From an uncultured Desulfurobacterium sp. (GTDB taxonomy: Bacteria > Aquificota > Aquificia > Desulfurobacteriales > Desulfurobacteriaceae), in NCBI GenBank assembly GCA_913055135.1, contig CAJXJV010000008.1:1-16370 (forward strand): DNA of 16,370 nucleotides, read 5' to 3'. The position numbers and the translations under genes were made by a program. The notes beneath the pieces were generated by a model. That model saw only the letters and a program-made list of their open reading frames with translations, was not told where the DNA came from and ran no database searches. Of the stretch, positions 6,585-15,148 are shown in pieces. Position 1 is the first letter of the stretch, and each line of letters begins with the position of its first letter.

Positions 6585-7985
6585 ATGAAGAAGAGAACAA
6601 AAATAGTGGCGACTCTGGGACCGGCGTCTTCAGATAAAAAGATTTTAAAAAAGATGGTTGAGAGTGGTTTAAACGTTGTCAGACTCAACATGTCCCACGG
6701 TACCCACGATGAGCATAAAGCAAGGATAGAACTCCTTAGAGAAGTTGAAAAGGAGACCGGTAAGCCGATTCCAATTTTGATGGATCTCTGCGGTCCAAAG
6801 ATAAGGATTGGGAAGATTCCAAAAGAACCACTTTTCCTTCACAGAGGGGATAGAATCGTTCTGACAACGGGGAAACCTGTTAAGAACAAGATTACCGTTA
6901 ACTATCCAGATCTTCACAGAGAGGTTAGAAAGGGAGAGGCGATTCTCCTTGCAGATGGAGCTTTCAGGCTGAAGGTGAAAGAGGTCAGAGGAGAGGATAT
7001 TATCTGCGAGGTACTGGTTGGAGGTCCTTTAACTTCTCACAAGGGAGTGAATCTTCCCCATTCGAAACTCTCAGTTCCAGCCCTAACTGAAAAGGACAAA
7101 GAAGACGTAAAGTTTGGGATTGAAAACGGTGTTGACATCATTGCCCTCTCTTTTGTTAGAAAAGCCGAAGACGTTGTTGAGCTGAGGGAGTTAATCAGAA
7201 GCCTTGGGAAAAACATTCCCATTATTGCAAAGATAGAGAAGCCTGAGGCGGTTAAGAACATTGATTCAATTTTGAAAGTTGCAGATGGGATAATGGTTGC
7301 AAGGGGTGACTTAGGAGTGGAGCTCCCCATTGAAAAAGTTCCCGTTATTCAGAAACAGCTCATAAGAAAAGCAAACGAAGCAGGGAAGCCTGTTATAACC
7401 GCAACTCAGATGCTCAAATCGATGGTTGACCTTCCATCTCCAACGAGAGCTGAAGTTACAGACATAGCAAATGCCGTTTTGGATGGAACTGATGCTTTAA
7501 TGCTTTCAGAGGAGACAGCAGTTGGAAAGTATCCAGTAAGGGTTATAAAAACTATGGCAAAGGTTGCATCTGAGACTGAGAAGATTTACCCATACAAGCG
7601 TTACATTGACATGCCCGCTGAAACTTTACAGGATTCTCTTGCAAAGTCTGCCTGTAATCTCTCAAGGGAGGTGAAAGTAAAAGCGATCGTTCCATTTACG
7701 AGAAGCGGTGCTTCTGCTCTGGCAGTTGCAAAGTACAGACCACCAGTCCCAATTTACGCTGTAACCCACGATATTGAAACGTGCAGGATGCTCAATCTTG
7801 TCTGGGGTGTTGAACCATTCCTGACACTTCTGGTCCAGTCAACGGACAGGATTATTGAAGAATCTCTAAAAGTGGCAAAGGAGAAAAAGTTTGCAAAGAA
7901 AGGAGACAGGATAATAGTTCTTGCTGGAGCTCCAACAGGAATTCCTGGAACGACAAACCTTTTGAGGGTTGTAACGGTGAGATAG
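6585..7985 (+). CDS. pyk: Pyruvate kinase
   Basis: A 466-residue pyruvate kinase converting PEP and ADP to pyruvate and ATP in the cytoplasm; the length is normal for bacteria. Visible marks are TKIVATLGPASS (5-16), the NMSHG loop (35-39), the catalytic Lys region IIAKIEKPEA (213-222, Lys216), MVARGDLGVE (237-246) with metal-binding residues, TATQML (272-277) and PTRAEVTDIANAVLDGTDA (286-304). The C-terminal effector-type domain runs from about 330 to 466. The loop DLCGPKIR (67-74) carries Leu and Lys where K+-dependent enzymes have Thr and Glu, a pattern associated with K+-independent activity. GGGAG at 6572-6576 supports ATG 6585. It is followed after 10 bases by the DASS symporter gene, probably one transcript. 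Confidence 0.97.
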   Translation: MKKRTKIVATLGPASSDKKILKKMVESGLNVVRLNMSHGTHDEHKARIELLREVEKETGKPIPILMDLCGPKIRIGKIPKEPLFLHRGDRIVLTTGKPVKNKITVNYPDLHREVRKGEAILLADGAFRLKVKEVRGEDIICEVLVGGPLTSHKGVNLPHSKLSVPALTEKDKEDVKFGIENGVDIIALSFVRKAEDVVELRELIRSLGKNIPIIAKIEKPEAVKNIDSILKVADGIMVARGDLGVELPIEKVPVIQKQLIRKANEAGKPVITATQMLKSMVDLPSPTRAEVTDIANAVLDGTDALMLSEETAVGKYPVRVIKTMAKVASETEKIYPYKRYIDMPAETLQDSLAKSACNLSREVKVKAIVPFTRSGASALAVAKYRPPVPIYAVTHDIETCRMLNLVWGVEPFLTLLVQSTDRIIEESLKVAKEKKFAKKGDRIIVLAGAPTGIPGTTNLLRVVTVR

Positions 7986-7995
7986 GGGGATTGAA

Positions 7996-9333
7996 ATGAG
8001 ACGTTCTGCAATTTTGATTTTTGCTCTCTTTCTGATAGCCTTGAATCTCCTGATTCCATCAGTTCCTCTTGAAATAAGAAAAGGGCTTGCAGTCCTGACG
8101 TTTGCAGCGGTTCTCTGGATAACCGAGGCACTTCCTTTAGCGGTTACTTCCCTCTCAATTCCTGTTCTGGCAGTTCTCCTTGGGATTTTGGACGTTAAAG
8201 CCGCTTTTTCCTCTTTTGCCCATCCAATTATTTTCCTTTTCTTTGGTGGATTTGCACTTGCAACGGCTCTTACGAAATACGGGTTAGATAAATTCCTTGC
8301 TTTCAAGATAGTTTCAGTTTCAAAAGGTTCTCTCTTTGGAACTACAATTCTTCTCTTTGCTGCGACTGCTTTCATCTCAATGTGGATTAGTAACACCTCC
8401 ACAACAGCAATGATGCTTCCGTTAGCTCTTGGAATAGCTGGAACAGTTTCTGCAGATAGCAGACTCAAGACTTTTCTCCTTTTAGGAATTGCTTACTCTG
8501 CAAGCGTTGGGGGAATAGGTACTCTTGTTGGAAGTCCCCCAAACGGAATAACTGCTGCAAATCTCGGAATAGAATTTACTGACTGGTTAAAGGCTGGCTT
8601 ACCGGCAGTTTTTATCCTTTTTCCTCTTCTATTTTTCATTCTCTATCTCTACTTCAGACCCGATCTGAAAAGGAAAGTAACAATTGAAAACTTTACCCTG
8701 GAGATGACAAAGGAGAGAATAGGGGTTTTACTGGTTTTCCTTATTACTGTTACTCTGTGGCTCTTCAGCAAGAAGGTTGCTGCTTTCATAGGAGTTCACA
8801 GGTACTTTGATGCAGTTGTGGCTGTTTTTGCTGTTATTCTTCTCTTTGCTTTCAGACTTGTAAACTGGGAGGAAATTGACAGAGGCACTGACTGGGGAAC
8901 CCTCTATCTATTTGGTGGTGGTCTTGCACTATCTCACGTTTTGAAAGTTACGGGAACGAGCAAGTTTATAGCTAAGATTTTGACAGAGAATGTTGGCGGT
9001 CTGCCCCATATTTTAGTTGTTCTTTCTGTTACCATTTTTATGATCTTCCTGACCGAGCTCATGAGTAACACTGCAACGGCTGCAATCTTTGTTCCGATTC
9101 TCATAACTGCTGCTTCACAGATGAATTTACCACCCCAGGAGCTTGCTCTACCTGCCGGAATTGCGGCTTCCTGTGCGTTTATGCTTCCAGTTGCAACTCC
9201 TCCAAATGCGATAGTCTATGGAACTGGAATGGTTAGACAGAGGGATATGATAAGGATAGGGCTTATTCTCAATGTGACCTTTGCTGTCGTTATCTCTCTC
9301 CTTGCAGTACTTATTTTCAACCGATTACTATGA
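7996..9333 (+). CDS. DASS-family sodium:anion symporter (SLC13-like)
   Basis: A 445-residue integral membrane protein of the divalent anion:Na+ symporter family, which imports C4-dicarboxylates, citrate, sulfate or similar anions. The two repeat-related SNT motifs are visible: ISNTSTTAMMLP (131-142) and MSNTATAAIFVP (356-367). The partners GGIGTLVGSPPNG (172-184) and PVATPPNAIVYGTG (398-411) are also present; SNT plus PPN loops form the Na+ and carboxylate sites in VcINDY. About 11 hydrophobic segments are present. GGGGGA precedes ATG 7996 and only 10 bases separate it from pyk. Next to pyruvate kinase a C4-dicarboxylate substrate is attractive, but sulfate or phosphate cannot be excluded from sequence. 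Confidence 0.92.
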   Translation: MRRSAILIFALFLIALNLLIPSVPLEIRKGLAVLTFAAVLWITEALPLAVTSLSIPVLAVLLGILDVKAAFSSFAHPIIFLFFGGFALATALTKYGLDKFLAFKIVSVSKGSLFGTTILLFAATAFISMWISNTSTTAMMLPLALGIAGTVSADSRLKTFLLLGIAYSASVGGIGTLVGSPPNGITAANLGIEFTDWLKAGLPAVFILFPLLFFILYLYFRPDLKRKVTIENFTLEMTKERIGVLLVFLITVTLWLFSKKVAAFIGVHRYFDAVVAVFAVILLFAFRLVNWEEIDRGTDWGTLYLFGGGLALSHVLKVTGTSKFIAKILTENVGGLPHILVVLSVTIFMIFLTELMSNTATAAIFVPILITAASQMNLPPQELALPAGIAASCAFMLPVATPPNAIVYGTGMVRQRDMIRIGLILNVTFAVVISLLAVLIFNRLL

Positions 9334-9395
9334 AGTGTAGTGGAATGGGATACCCATAAGTGTGCTAAAATGCTGTGAAACAATGTTTTCAGCTT

Positions 9396-9414
9396 CTCCT
9401 CTTCGTAAGGGGAG
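9396..9414 (+). repeat. Intergenic hairpin between the symporter and thioredoxin genes
   Basis: CTCCTCTT (9396-9403) pairs with AAGGGGAG (9407-9414) around a CGT loop, an 8-bp stem with one G-T pair. It is followed by TTAGAGGAATTTTT rather than a clean T-tract, so it is not a convincing terminator. It lies in the 107-base gap 9334-9440. The gap also holds a false N-terminal extension of the thioredoxin frame that reads LLLFVRGVRG, a peptide of the kind produced by palindromic intergenic repeats. Role unknown: weak attenuator, mRNA-end stabiliser or dispersed repeat. Confidence 0.5.
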
Positions 9415-9429
9415 TTAGAGGAATTTTTC

Positions 9430-9434
9430 GGAGG
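9430..9434 (+). promoter_or_regulatory. Ribosome binding site that fixes a TTG start for the thioredoxin
   Basis: GGAGG at 9430-9434 is spaced 6 bases from TTG 9441-9443, a near-ideal arrangement. The longer in-frame GTG start at 9375 has no comparable site. Confidence 0.7.
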
Positions 9435-9440
9435 TGGGTC

Positions 9441-9863
9441 TTGGAAATACTCTACAAGATAACAGTAATTTTCTTTGACATTATTTTTGTTCTCTTTGCT
9501 GCTTACATCGTTTTCGTTTTTGGTTTGAGAATTTACTGGAGATTTAAATCAAAGAAGATGAGGGGACAGGAGCTCCCCGTTTTAGAGGGAGAGTTTTCAA
9601 GACTTAAGAAAGGGAAAGGAGTAGTTTATTTCCACGCTCCAAACTGCCGTCCCTGTAAGATGGTTGATCCTGTGATAAAGAAGCTCTCAAAAGAGTTGAA
9701 GAGGGTTTCATTTGTCAAAGTTAACATAGCAGAAACTCCTGAACTTGCAAGAAAATTTGGAATCCTTGCAACCCCATCAATTATCATCACAAAAGATGGT
9801 CATATAGAGGAAGTCCTGATGGGACCTGTTACTGAAGGGACTTTGAGGGAGAAATTGAAGTGA
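9441..9863 (+). CDS. Membrane-anchored thioredoxin-like protein
   Basis: A 140-residue protein from TTG 9441. One N-terminal membrane helix (about residues 5-31, TVIFFDIIFVLFAAYIVFVF) is followed by a basic stretch (WRFKSKK) and a thioredoxin fold. The active site is APNCRPCKMV with CRPC at 69-72, and the cis-proline loop is ATPS (Pro at 112). The basic residues after the helix favour a cytoplasmic thioredoxin domain (positive-inside rule), unlike typical exported thiol oxidoreductases. The frame is open from a GTG at 9375, but the extra 22 residues overlap a hairpin and lack a ribosome site. The stop overlaps the GTG start of the following ribonuclease gene (GTGA, 9860-9863). The substrate is unknown. 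Confidence 0.82.
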   Translation: MEILYKITVIFFDIIFVLFAAYIVFVFGLRIYWRFKSKKMRGQELPVLEGEFSRLKKGKGVVYFHAPNCRPCKMVDPVIKKLSKELKRVSFVKVNIAETPELARKFGILATPSIIITKDGHIEEVLMGPVTEGTLREKLK

Positions 9864-11233
9864 AAATAACCTTTAACGGTGCTGCACAGGTTGTTACTGG
9901 AAGTTGTCATCTGATAGAGACCGGGAGAACAAAGTTTCTCCTTGATTGCGGTATGTTTCAGGGTAAAGAAGAGCTTGAGGATCTAAATCCGAAATTTACC
10001 TTTGACCCACGAGAGATAGACTTTGTAATTCTTTCCCACGGCCATCTTGACCATTGTGGAAGGCTTCCGTATCTCGTAAAGAGAGGTTTTAGAGGAAAGA
10101 TATTTGCTACTCCTGGAACGATAGACATTTCAAGGCTCATTCTGATGGATTCTGCTCAGGTTCAGGAGGAACATTTAAAAACAGAGAACAGGAAAAGATT
10201 GAGGGAAGGGAAGGAGTTGAAGGAGCTTCTCTATACCCTTGATGACGTTTTTGATACCTTTGATCACTTCAGACCTGTTGGATATTACCAGTGGTATGAG
10301 GTTAATGGAATCAGGTTCAAATTCTACAACGCTGGACACATCCTTTGTTCTGAGTTTGTTGAGCTGGAGATTGAAGGAAAAAGATTGATTTTCAGTGGAG
10401 ACATTGGAAACCACGGTAAACCATTGATTAGAGACCCTGAAAAGCCACCAAAAGGTGATATTGTCCTTATTGAAACAACTTACGCAAACAGAAGACACAG
10501 GAGTTTTGAGGATTCTGTTAAAGAGTTTAAAGAAGCAATTTTGAAAACCTTTGAAAGAGGAGGGGTTGTCCTTATTCCAACCTTTGCCCTTGAAAGGGCT
10601 CAGGACATTCTCTATATCCTTAGAAAGATGTATGATGATGGAGAACTTCCAGAGTGTAAAGTCTTTTTAGATTCCCCTTTAGCAATTTCTATAACGCAAA
10701 CTTTTAGAAGACATCCAGAATGTCTTGAGGAAGAAGTACTGAAAGAGTTTAAAAGAAGAGATCTCTTTTCTTTTCCCTATTTGAAGTTTACAAGAACTGT
10801 CAGAGAGTCGATGAAAATTAACGACGTAAAAGAAAGGGCAATAATCATTGCTGGAAATGGAATGTGTACGGGTGGAAGGATTCTCCACCATCTGAAACAT
10901 AGGCTCTGGGATGAAAAGAACACAATAATCTTTGTTGGCTTTCAGGCTGAAGGGACGACAGGAAGAAAGATAATAGAAGGGGCTAAAAAAGTAAAGGTTT
11001 TCAATGAGCTAATAGCAGTAAAATCTGAGGTTTATACAATAAATGGTTTTTCATCTCATGCAGATCAATTGCAAATTGTTGAGTGGCTTGAAGGGGCGCT
11101 AAAACCCGATTCAAAACTTGTTTTTGTTCACGGCGAAGCTTCAGTTATGAAAAAGTTTAAGCCAATTGTAGAGGAAAAGTTTGGAGTAGAACCGATAATT
11201 CCGGAGCTCTACCAGACTGTTGAGTTCCATTAG
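9860..11233 (+). CDS. Beta-CASP metallo-beta-lactamase-fold ribonuclease (YSH1/COG1236 type)
   Basis: A 457-residue MBL-fold RNA-processing nuclease. Zinc motifs are SHGHLDHCG (59-67), AGH (158-160), FSGDIGNHG (178-186) and motif A IETTY (204-208, Glu205). The beta-CASP region (about 210-345) carries PTFALERAQ (240-248) and DSPLA (271-275). Motif B is GNGMCTGGRILHHLKH (332-347) and motif C is GFSSHAD (396-402). Proteins of this kind are related to CPSF-73 and act as endo- or exoribonucleases. The absence of an N-terminal KH domain and the length fit a bacterial type distinct from RNase J. The start is GTG 9860, overlapping the thioredoxin stop by 4 bases, so translation is probably coupled. 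Confidence 0.93.
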   Translation: MKITFNGAAQVVTGSCHLIETGRTKFLLDCGMFQGKEELEDLNPKFTFDPREIDFVILSHGHLDHCGRLPYLVKRGFRGKIFATPGTIDISRLILMDSAQVQEEHLKTENRKRLREGKELKELLYTLDDVFDTFDHFRPVGYYQWYEVNGIRFKFYNAGHILCSEFVELEIEGKRLIFSGDIGNHGKPLIRDPEKPPKGDIVLIETTYANRRHRSFEDSVKEFKEAILKTFERGGVVLIPTFALERAQDILYILRKMYDDGELPECKVFLDSPLAISITQTFRRHPECLEEEVLKEFKRRDLFSFPYLKFTRTVRESMKINDVKERAIIIAGNGMCTGGRILHHLKHRLWDEKNTIIFVGFQAEGTTGRKIIEGAKKVKVFNELIAVKSEVYTINGFSSHADQLQIVEWLEGALKPDSKLVFVHGEASVMKKFKPIVEEKFGVEPIIPELYQTVEFH

Positions 11234-11235
11234 AG

Positions 11236-11241
11236 TATAAT
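11236..11241 (+). promoter_or_regulatory. Candidate -10 box for rpiB-glyA
   Basis: TATAAT lies at 11236-11241, just after the upstream stop and 32 bases before the rpiB ATG. No good -35 box is seen at the usual distance (11213-11218 reads CAGACT), so rpiB may also be read through from the ribonuclease gene. Confidence 0.35.
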
Positions 11242-11272
11242 CTGGCTTCCAAACTGACTCCGGAGGCTGAAG

Positions 11273-11731
11273 ATGAAAATAGCCCTTGCTTGTGACCACG
11301 GTGGTTTTTGTTTAAAGGAAGTTATAAAAGCTTACCTTGAAGAACTTGGAATAGAGTATGTTGACTATGGAACCTATTCAGAAGAATCTGTTGATTATCC
11401 AGACTTTGCATACAAGGCAGCTAAGGGGATAGTAAACGGTGAAGCGGATAGAGGAATTTTCATCTGTGGAACAGGAATTGGAATTTCAATTGCAGCAAAT
11501 AAGGTTAAAGGTATAAGAGCTGCACTTTGCTATAACATCTTTGCTGCTGAGATGAGCAGGAGACACAACGATGCAAATGTTCTGTGTCTCGGAGGAAGGG
11601 TTTTGGGAGATGAACTGGCAAAAGCCATCGTAAAGGTATGGCTTGAGACTCCTTTTGATGGTGGAAGACACGAAAGAAGGGTAAACAAGATTTCTGAGAT
11701 TGAAGAAAACGAATCTGGAGGTAATAGATGA
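11273..11731 (+). CDS. rpiB: Ribose-5-phosphate isomerase B
   Basis: A 152-residue RpiB, interconverting ribose 5-phosphate and ribulose 5-phosphate in the pentose phosphate pathway. Phosphate and sugar contacts are visible in ACDHGG (6-11) and YPDFA (42-46). The catalytic cysteine is in [14 protein letters not shown] (64-77, Cys65), and [14 protein letters not shown] (96-109) includes His98. The length is typical. GGAGG at 11262-11266 supports ATG 11273. The stop overlaps the glyA start by 4 bases (ATGA, 11728-11731), so the two genes are coupled; an rpiB-glyA pairing is found in many bacteria. Confidence 0.96.
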   Translation: MKIALACDHGGFCLKEVIKAYLEELGIEYVDYGTYSEESVDYPDFAYKAAKGIVNGEADRGIFICGTGIGISIAANKVKGIRAALCYNIFAAEMSRRHNDANVLCLGGRVLGDELAKAIVKVWLETPFDGGRHERRVNKISEIEENESGGNR

Positions 11732-12984
11732 AACACCTTAGAGGCGTTGACCCAGAAGTTTTTGAGGCACTAAAGTGCGAGTACAGGAGACAGAATGAAC
11801 ACCTTGAGCTTATTGCTTCCGAGAACTTTACAAGCGAAGCTGTAATGGAGGCTCAGGGGTCTGTTCTCACAAACAAGTACGCCGAAGGTTACCCTGGAAA
11901 GAGGTACTACGGCGGTTGTGAGTGTGTTGACATTGTTGAGAGGCTTGCAATTGAGAGGTGTAAGGAACTCTTTGGAGCTGAGCACGTAAATGTTCAGCCT
12001 CACTCTGGTTCTCAGGCTAACCAGGCAGTTTACCTTGCAGTATTAAAACCTGGAGATACGATTCTCTCAATGAACCTTTCCCACGGTGGTCACCTCTCCC
12101 ACGGTTCTCCTGTTAACATGACAGGTAAGTACTTTAATGTTGTTCAATACGGTGTAAGGAAAGATACTGAAACTATCGACTTTGATCAGGTCTATCAGCT
12201 TGCAAAGGAGCACAAGCCAAAGCTCATAATCTGCGGTGCTTCTGCTTATCCAAGGGTTATTGACTTTGATAAGTTTAGGGAAATTGCAGACGAGGTTGGA
12301 GCCCTACTCTTAGCTGACATTGCCCACATTGCAGGGCTTGTAGTTGCTGGACTCCATCCATCTCCAGTTGAAGCCTGCCATTTTGTTACCACAACAACCC
12401 ACAAGACTCTTAGAGGTCCTCGTGGCGGTGTAACAATGTGTAAGGCAGAGTTTGCTAAGGAGATAGATAAAGCTGTATTTCCGGGACTTCAGGGTGGACC
12501 TCTCATGCACGTCATTGCAGCAAAGGCTGTAGCATTTAAGGAGGCTCAAACAGAAGAATTTAGAAAGTATCAGGAACAGATAGTGAAGAACGCCAGAGTA
12601 ATGGCTGAGGAGCTCCAGAGGCAGGGCTTTAGACTTGTATCTGGAGGAACTGACAATCACCTCATGCTTGTTGACCTCACAGATAAGGGAATTACCGGAA
12701 AAGAGGCTGAAGCTGCCCTTGGAAAGGCAAACATTACAGTGAACAAGAACACGATTCCATTCGACACAAGGAGCCCATTTGTAACAAGCGGTATCAGAAT
12801 TGGAACTCCAGCGATAACAACAAGGGGAATAAAAGAGGACGAAGCAAGGAGAATTGCTCAGCTCATAGCTGAAGTTCTGGAGAATATTAACGATGACTCA
12901 GTAATTGAAAAGGTTAAGGCAGAAGTTTTAGAAATCTGTGGCAAGCATCCACTTTACAATGCTCTCGAGGAACTCTACTCTTAA
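11728..12984 (+). CDS. glyA: Serine hydroxymethyltransferase
   Basis: A 418-residue PLP enzyme converting serine and tetrahydrofolate to glycine and 5,10-methylene-THF, the main source of one-carbon units. Visible marks are LIASENFTS (28-36), the [17 protein letters not shown] stretch (49-65), DIAHIAGLV (197-205) for PLP, and [14 protein letters not shown] (221-234) with the Schiff-base Lys226. [16 protein letters not shown] residues appear near the C-terminus (residues about 351-362). GGAGG at 11717-11721 sits inside the end of rpiB, 6 bases before ATG 11728. The gene ends before a strong terminator. Confidence 0.98.
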   Translation: MKHLRGVDPEVFEALKCEYRRQNEHLELIASENFTSEAVMEAQGSVLTNKYAEGYPGKRYYGGCECVDIVERLAIERCKELFGAEHVNVQPHSGSQANQAVYLAVLKPGDTILSMNLSHGGHLSHGSPVNMTGKYFNVVQYGVRKDTETIDFDQVYQLAKEHKPKLIICGASAYPRVIDFDKFREIADEVGALLLADIAHIAGLVVAGLHPSPVEACHFVTTTTHKTLRGPRGGVTMCKAEFAKEIDKAVFPGLQGGPLMHVIAAKAVAFKEAQTEEFRKYQEQIVKNARVMAEELQRQGFRLVSGGTDNHLMLVDLTDKGITGKEAEAALGKANITVNKNTIPFDTRSPFVTSGIRIGTPAITTRGIKEDEARRIAQLIAEVLENINDDSVIEKVKAEVLEICGKHPLYNALEELYS

Positions 12985-13015
12985 GCTTTTCTTAAGTTTA
13001 CTGGGTTTTTGGAAA

Positions 13016-13050
13016 ATAAAAAAGGGGGCTTTCAAGCCCCCTTTATTTTT
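13016..13050. terminator. Bidirectional intrinsic terminator between glyA and groEL
   Basis: GGGGGCT (13024-13030) pairs with AGCCCCC (13035-13041) around TTCA, extended by AAA/TTT. It is flanked by an A-rich run on the left (AATAAAAAA) and TTTATTTTT on the right. It therefore gives a U-tract after a GC-rich hairpin on both strands, serving glyA (+) and the convergent groES-groEL operon (-). Confidence 0.93.
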
Positions 13051-13066
13051 AGCTCTGAATTATCCA

Positions 13067-14710
<1,644 letters not shown>

Positions 14711-14739
14711 TTTTCACCTCCCTCATAGGATTTTTTTAA

Positions 14740-15030
14740 TTACTCTTCTACGATTGCGAGAATGTCTTCTTCTCTGATTATGAGGAGCTTTTCTCCATCG
14801 ATTTCGACTTCGTTTCCAGCATACTTGCTGTAAAGAACCTTGTCTCCAACTTTAACTTTGAGAGGTCTGATTTCGCCGTTTTCAAGAAGTTTTCCTTCTC
14901 CTACAGCAATGACATCTCCGATCTGGGATTCTTCCTTTGCAGTATCTGGAAGAATGATTCCTCCTGCAGTTTTTTGTTCCATTTCTACTTTCTTGACTAC
15001 AACCCTGTCGTAGAGTGGCTTGAGCTTCAT
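14740..15030 (-). CDS. groES: Co-chaperonin GroES (10 kDa)
   Basis: A 96-residue heptameric lid for Gro[15 protein letters not shown] opens the protein, the mobile loop is [17 protein letters not shown] (about 18-34), and [19 protein letters not shown] (61-79) and [12 protein letters not shown] close it; the length is typical. The frame is open to a GTG at 15066, but that codon lies within the CIRCE operator and the extra residues ([11 protein letters not shown]) are not GroES-like. ATG 15030-15028 has AGGAGGGTGA just upstream and is the real start. Confidence 0.98.
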   Translation of the reverse strand: MKLKPLYDRVVVKKVEMEQKTAGGIILPDTAKEESQIGDVIAVGEGKLLENGEIRPLKVKVGDKVLYSKYAGNEVEIDGEKLLIIREEDILAIVEE

Positions 15031-15034
15031 CCCG

Positions 15035-15044
15035 TCACCCTCCT
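15035..15044 (-). promoter_or_regulatory. Ribosome binding site that fixes the groES start
   Basis: The minus strand reads AGGAGGGTGA, ending 4 bases before ATG 15030. It supports the shorter groES and rules out translation from the GTG at 15066 in the operator. Confidence 0.85.
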
Positions 15045-15055
15045 TTATCTGGTTT

Positions 15056-15082
15056 TTAGCACTCACTTGAGGTGAGTGCTAA
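15056..15082 (-). promoter_or_regulatory. CIRCE operator (HrcA binding site) of groES-groEL
   Basis: TTAGCACTC (15056-15064), a 9-base spacer, then GAGTGCTAA (15074-15082): an exact match to the CIRCE consensus TTAGCACTC-N9-GAGTGCTAA. It lies between the groES promoter and ribosome site, so it is both an operator and part of the 5' leader. It implies an HrcA repressor elsewhere in the genome and heat-shock derepression of groESL. Confidence 0.97.
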
Positions 15083-15094
15083 TGTTCACCTATA

Positions 15095-15122
15095 AATTTA
15101 GAAAACACCTGCCAGTTGTCAA
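15095..15122 (-). promoter_or_regulatory. Sigma70-type promoter of groES-groEL
   Basis: On the minus strand a perfect TTGACA (15122-15117) is followed by a 16-base spacer and TAAATT (15100-15095). Transcription would start near 15088, directly upstream of the CIRCE element, the usual vegetative promoter/HrcA operator layout. The -10 matches only 4 of 6 bases. Confidence 0.6.
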
Positions 15123-15148
15123 GGGTGATCAGGAAGGTATATAGCCTT

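Noticed and set aside
7866..8468. 200-codon open frame on the minus strand
   Set aside because: It is antisense to the end of pyk and the start of the DASS gene. The product is low-complexity, with no family motif or ribosome site.
9396..9420. Intrinsic terminator after the DASS gene
   Set aside because: The hairpin is reasonable, but it is followed by TTAGAGGA rather than a T-tract.
9375..9440. GTG start giving a 162-residue thioredoxin
   Set aside because: There is no ribosome site, the frame passes through a hairpin, and GGAGG is ideally placed for TTG 9441.
15031..15066. N-terminal extension of groES from a GTG at 15066
   Set aside because: The codon lies in the CIRCE operator, the added residues are not GroES-like, and a strong ribosome site precedes the ATG at 15030.
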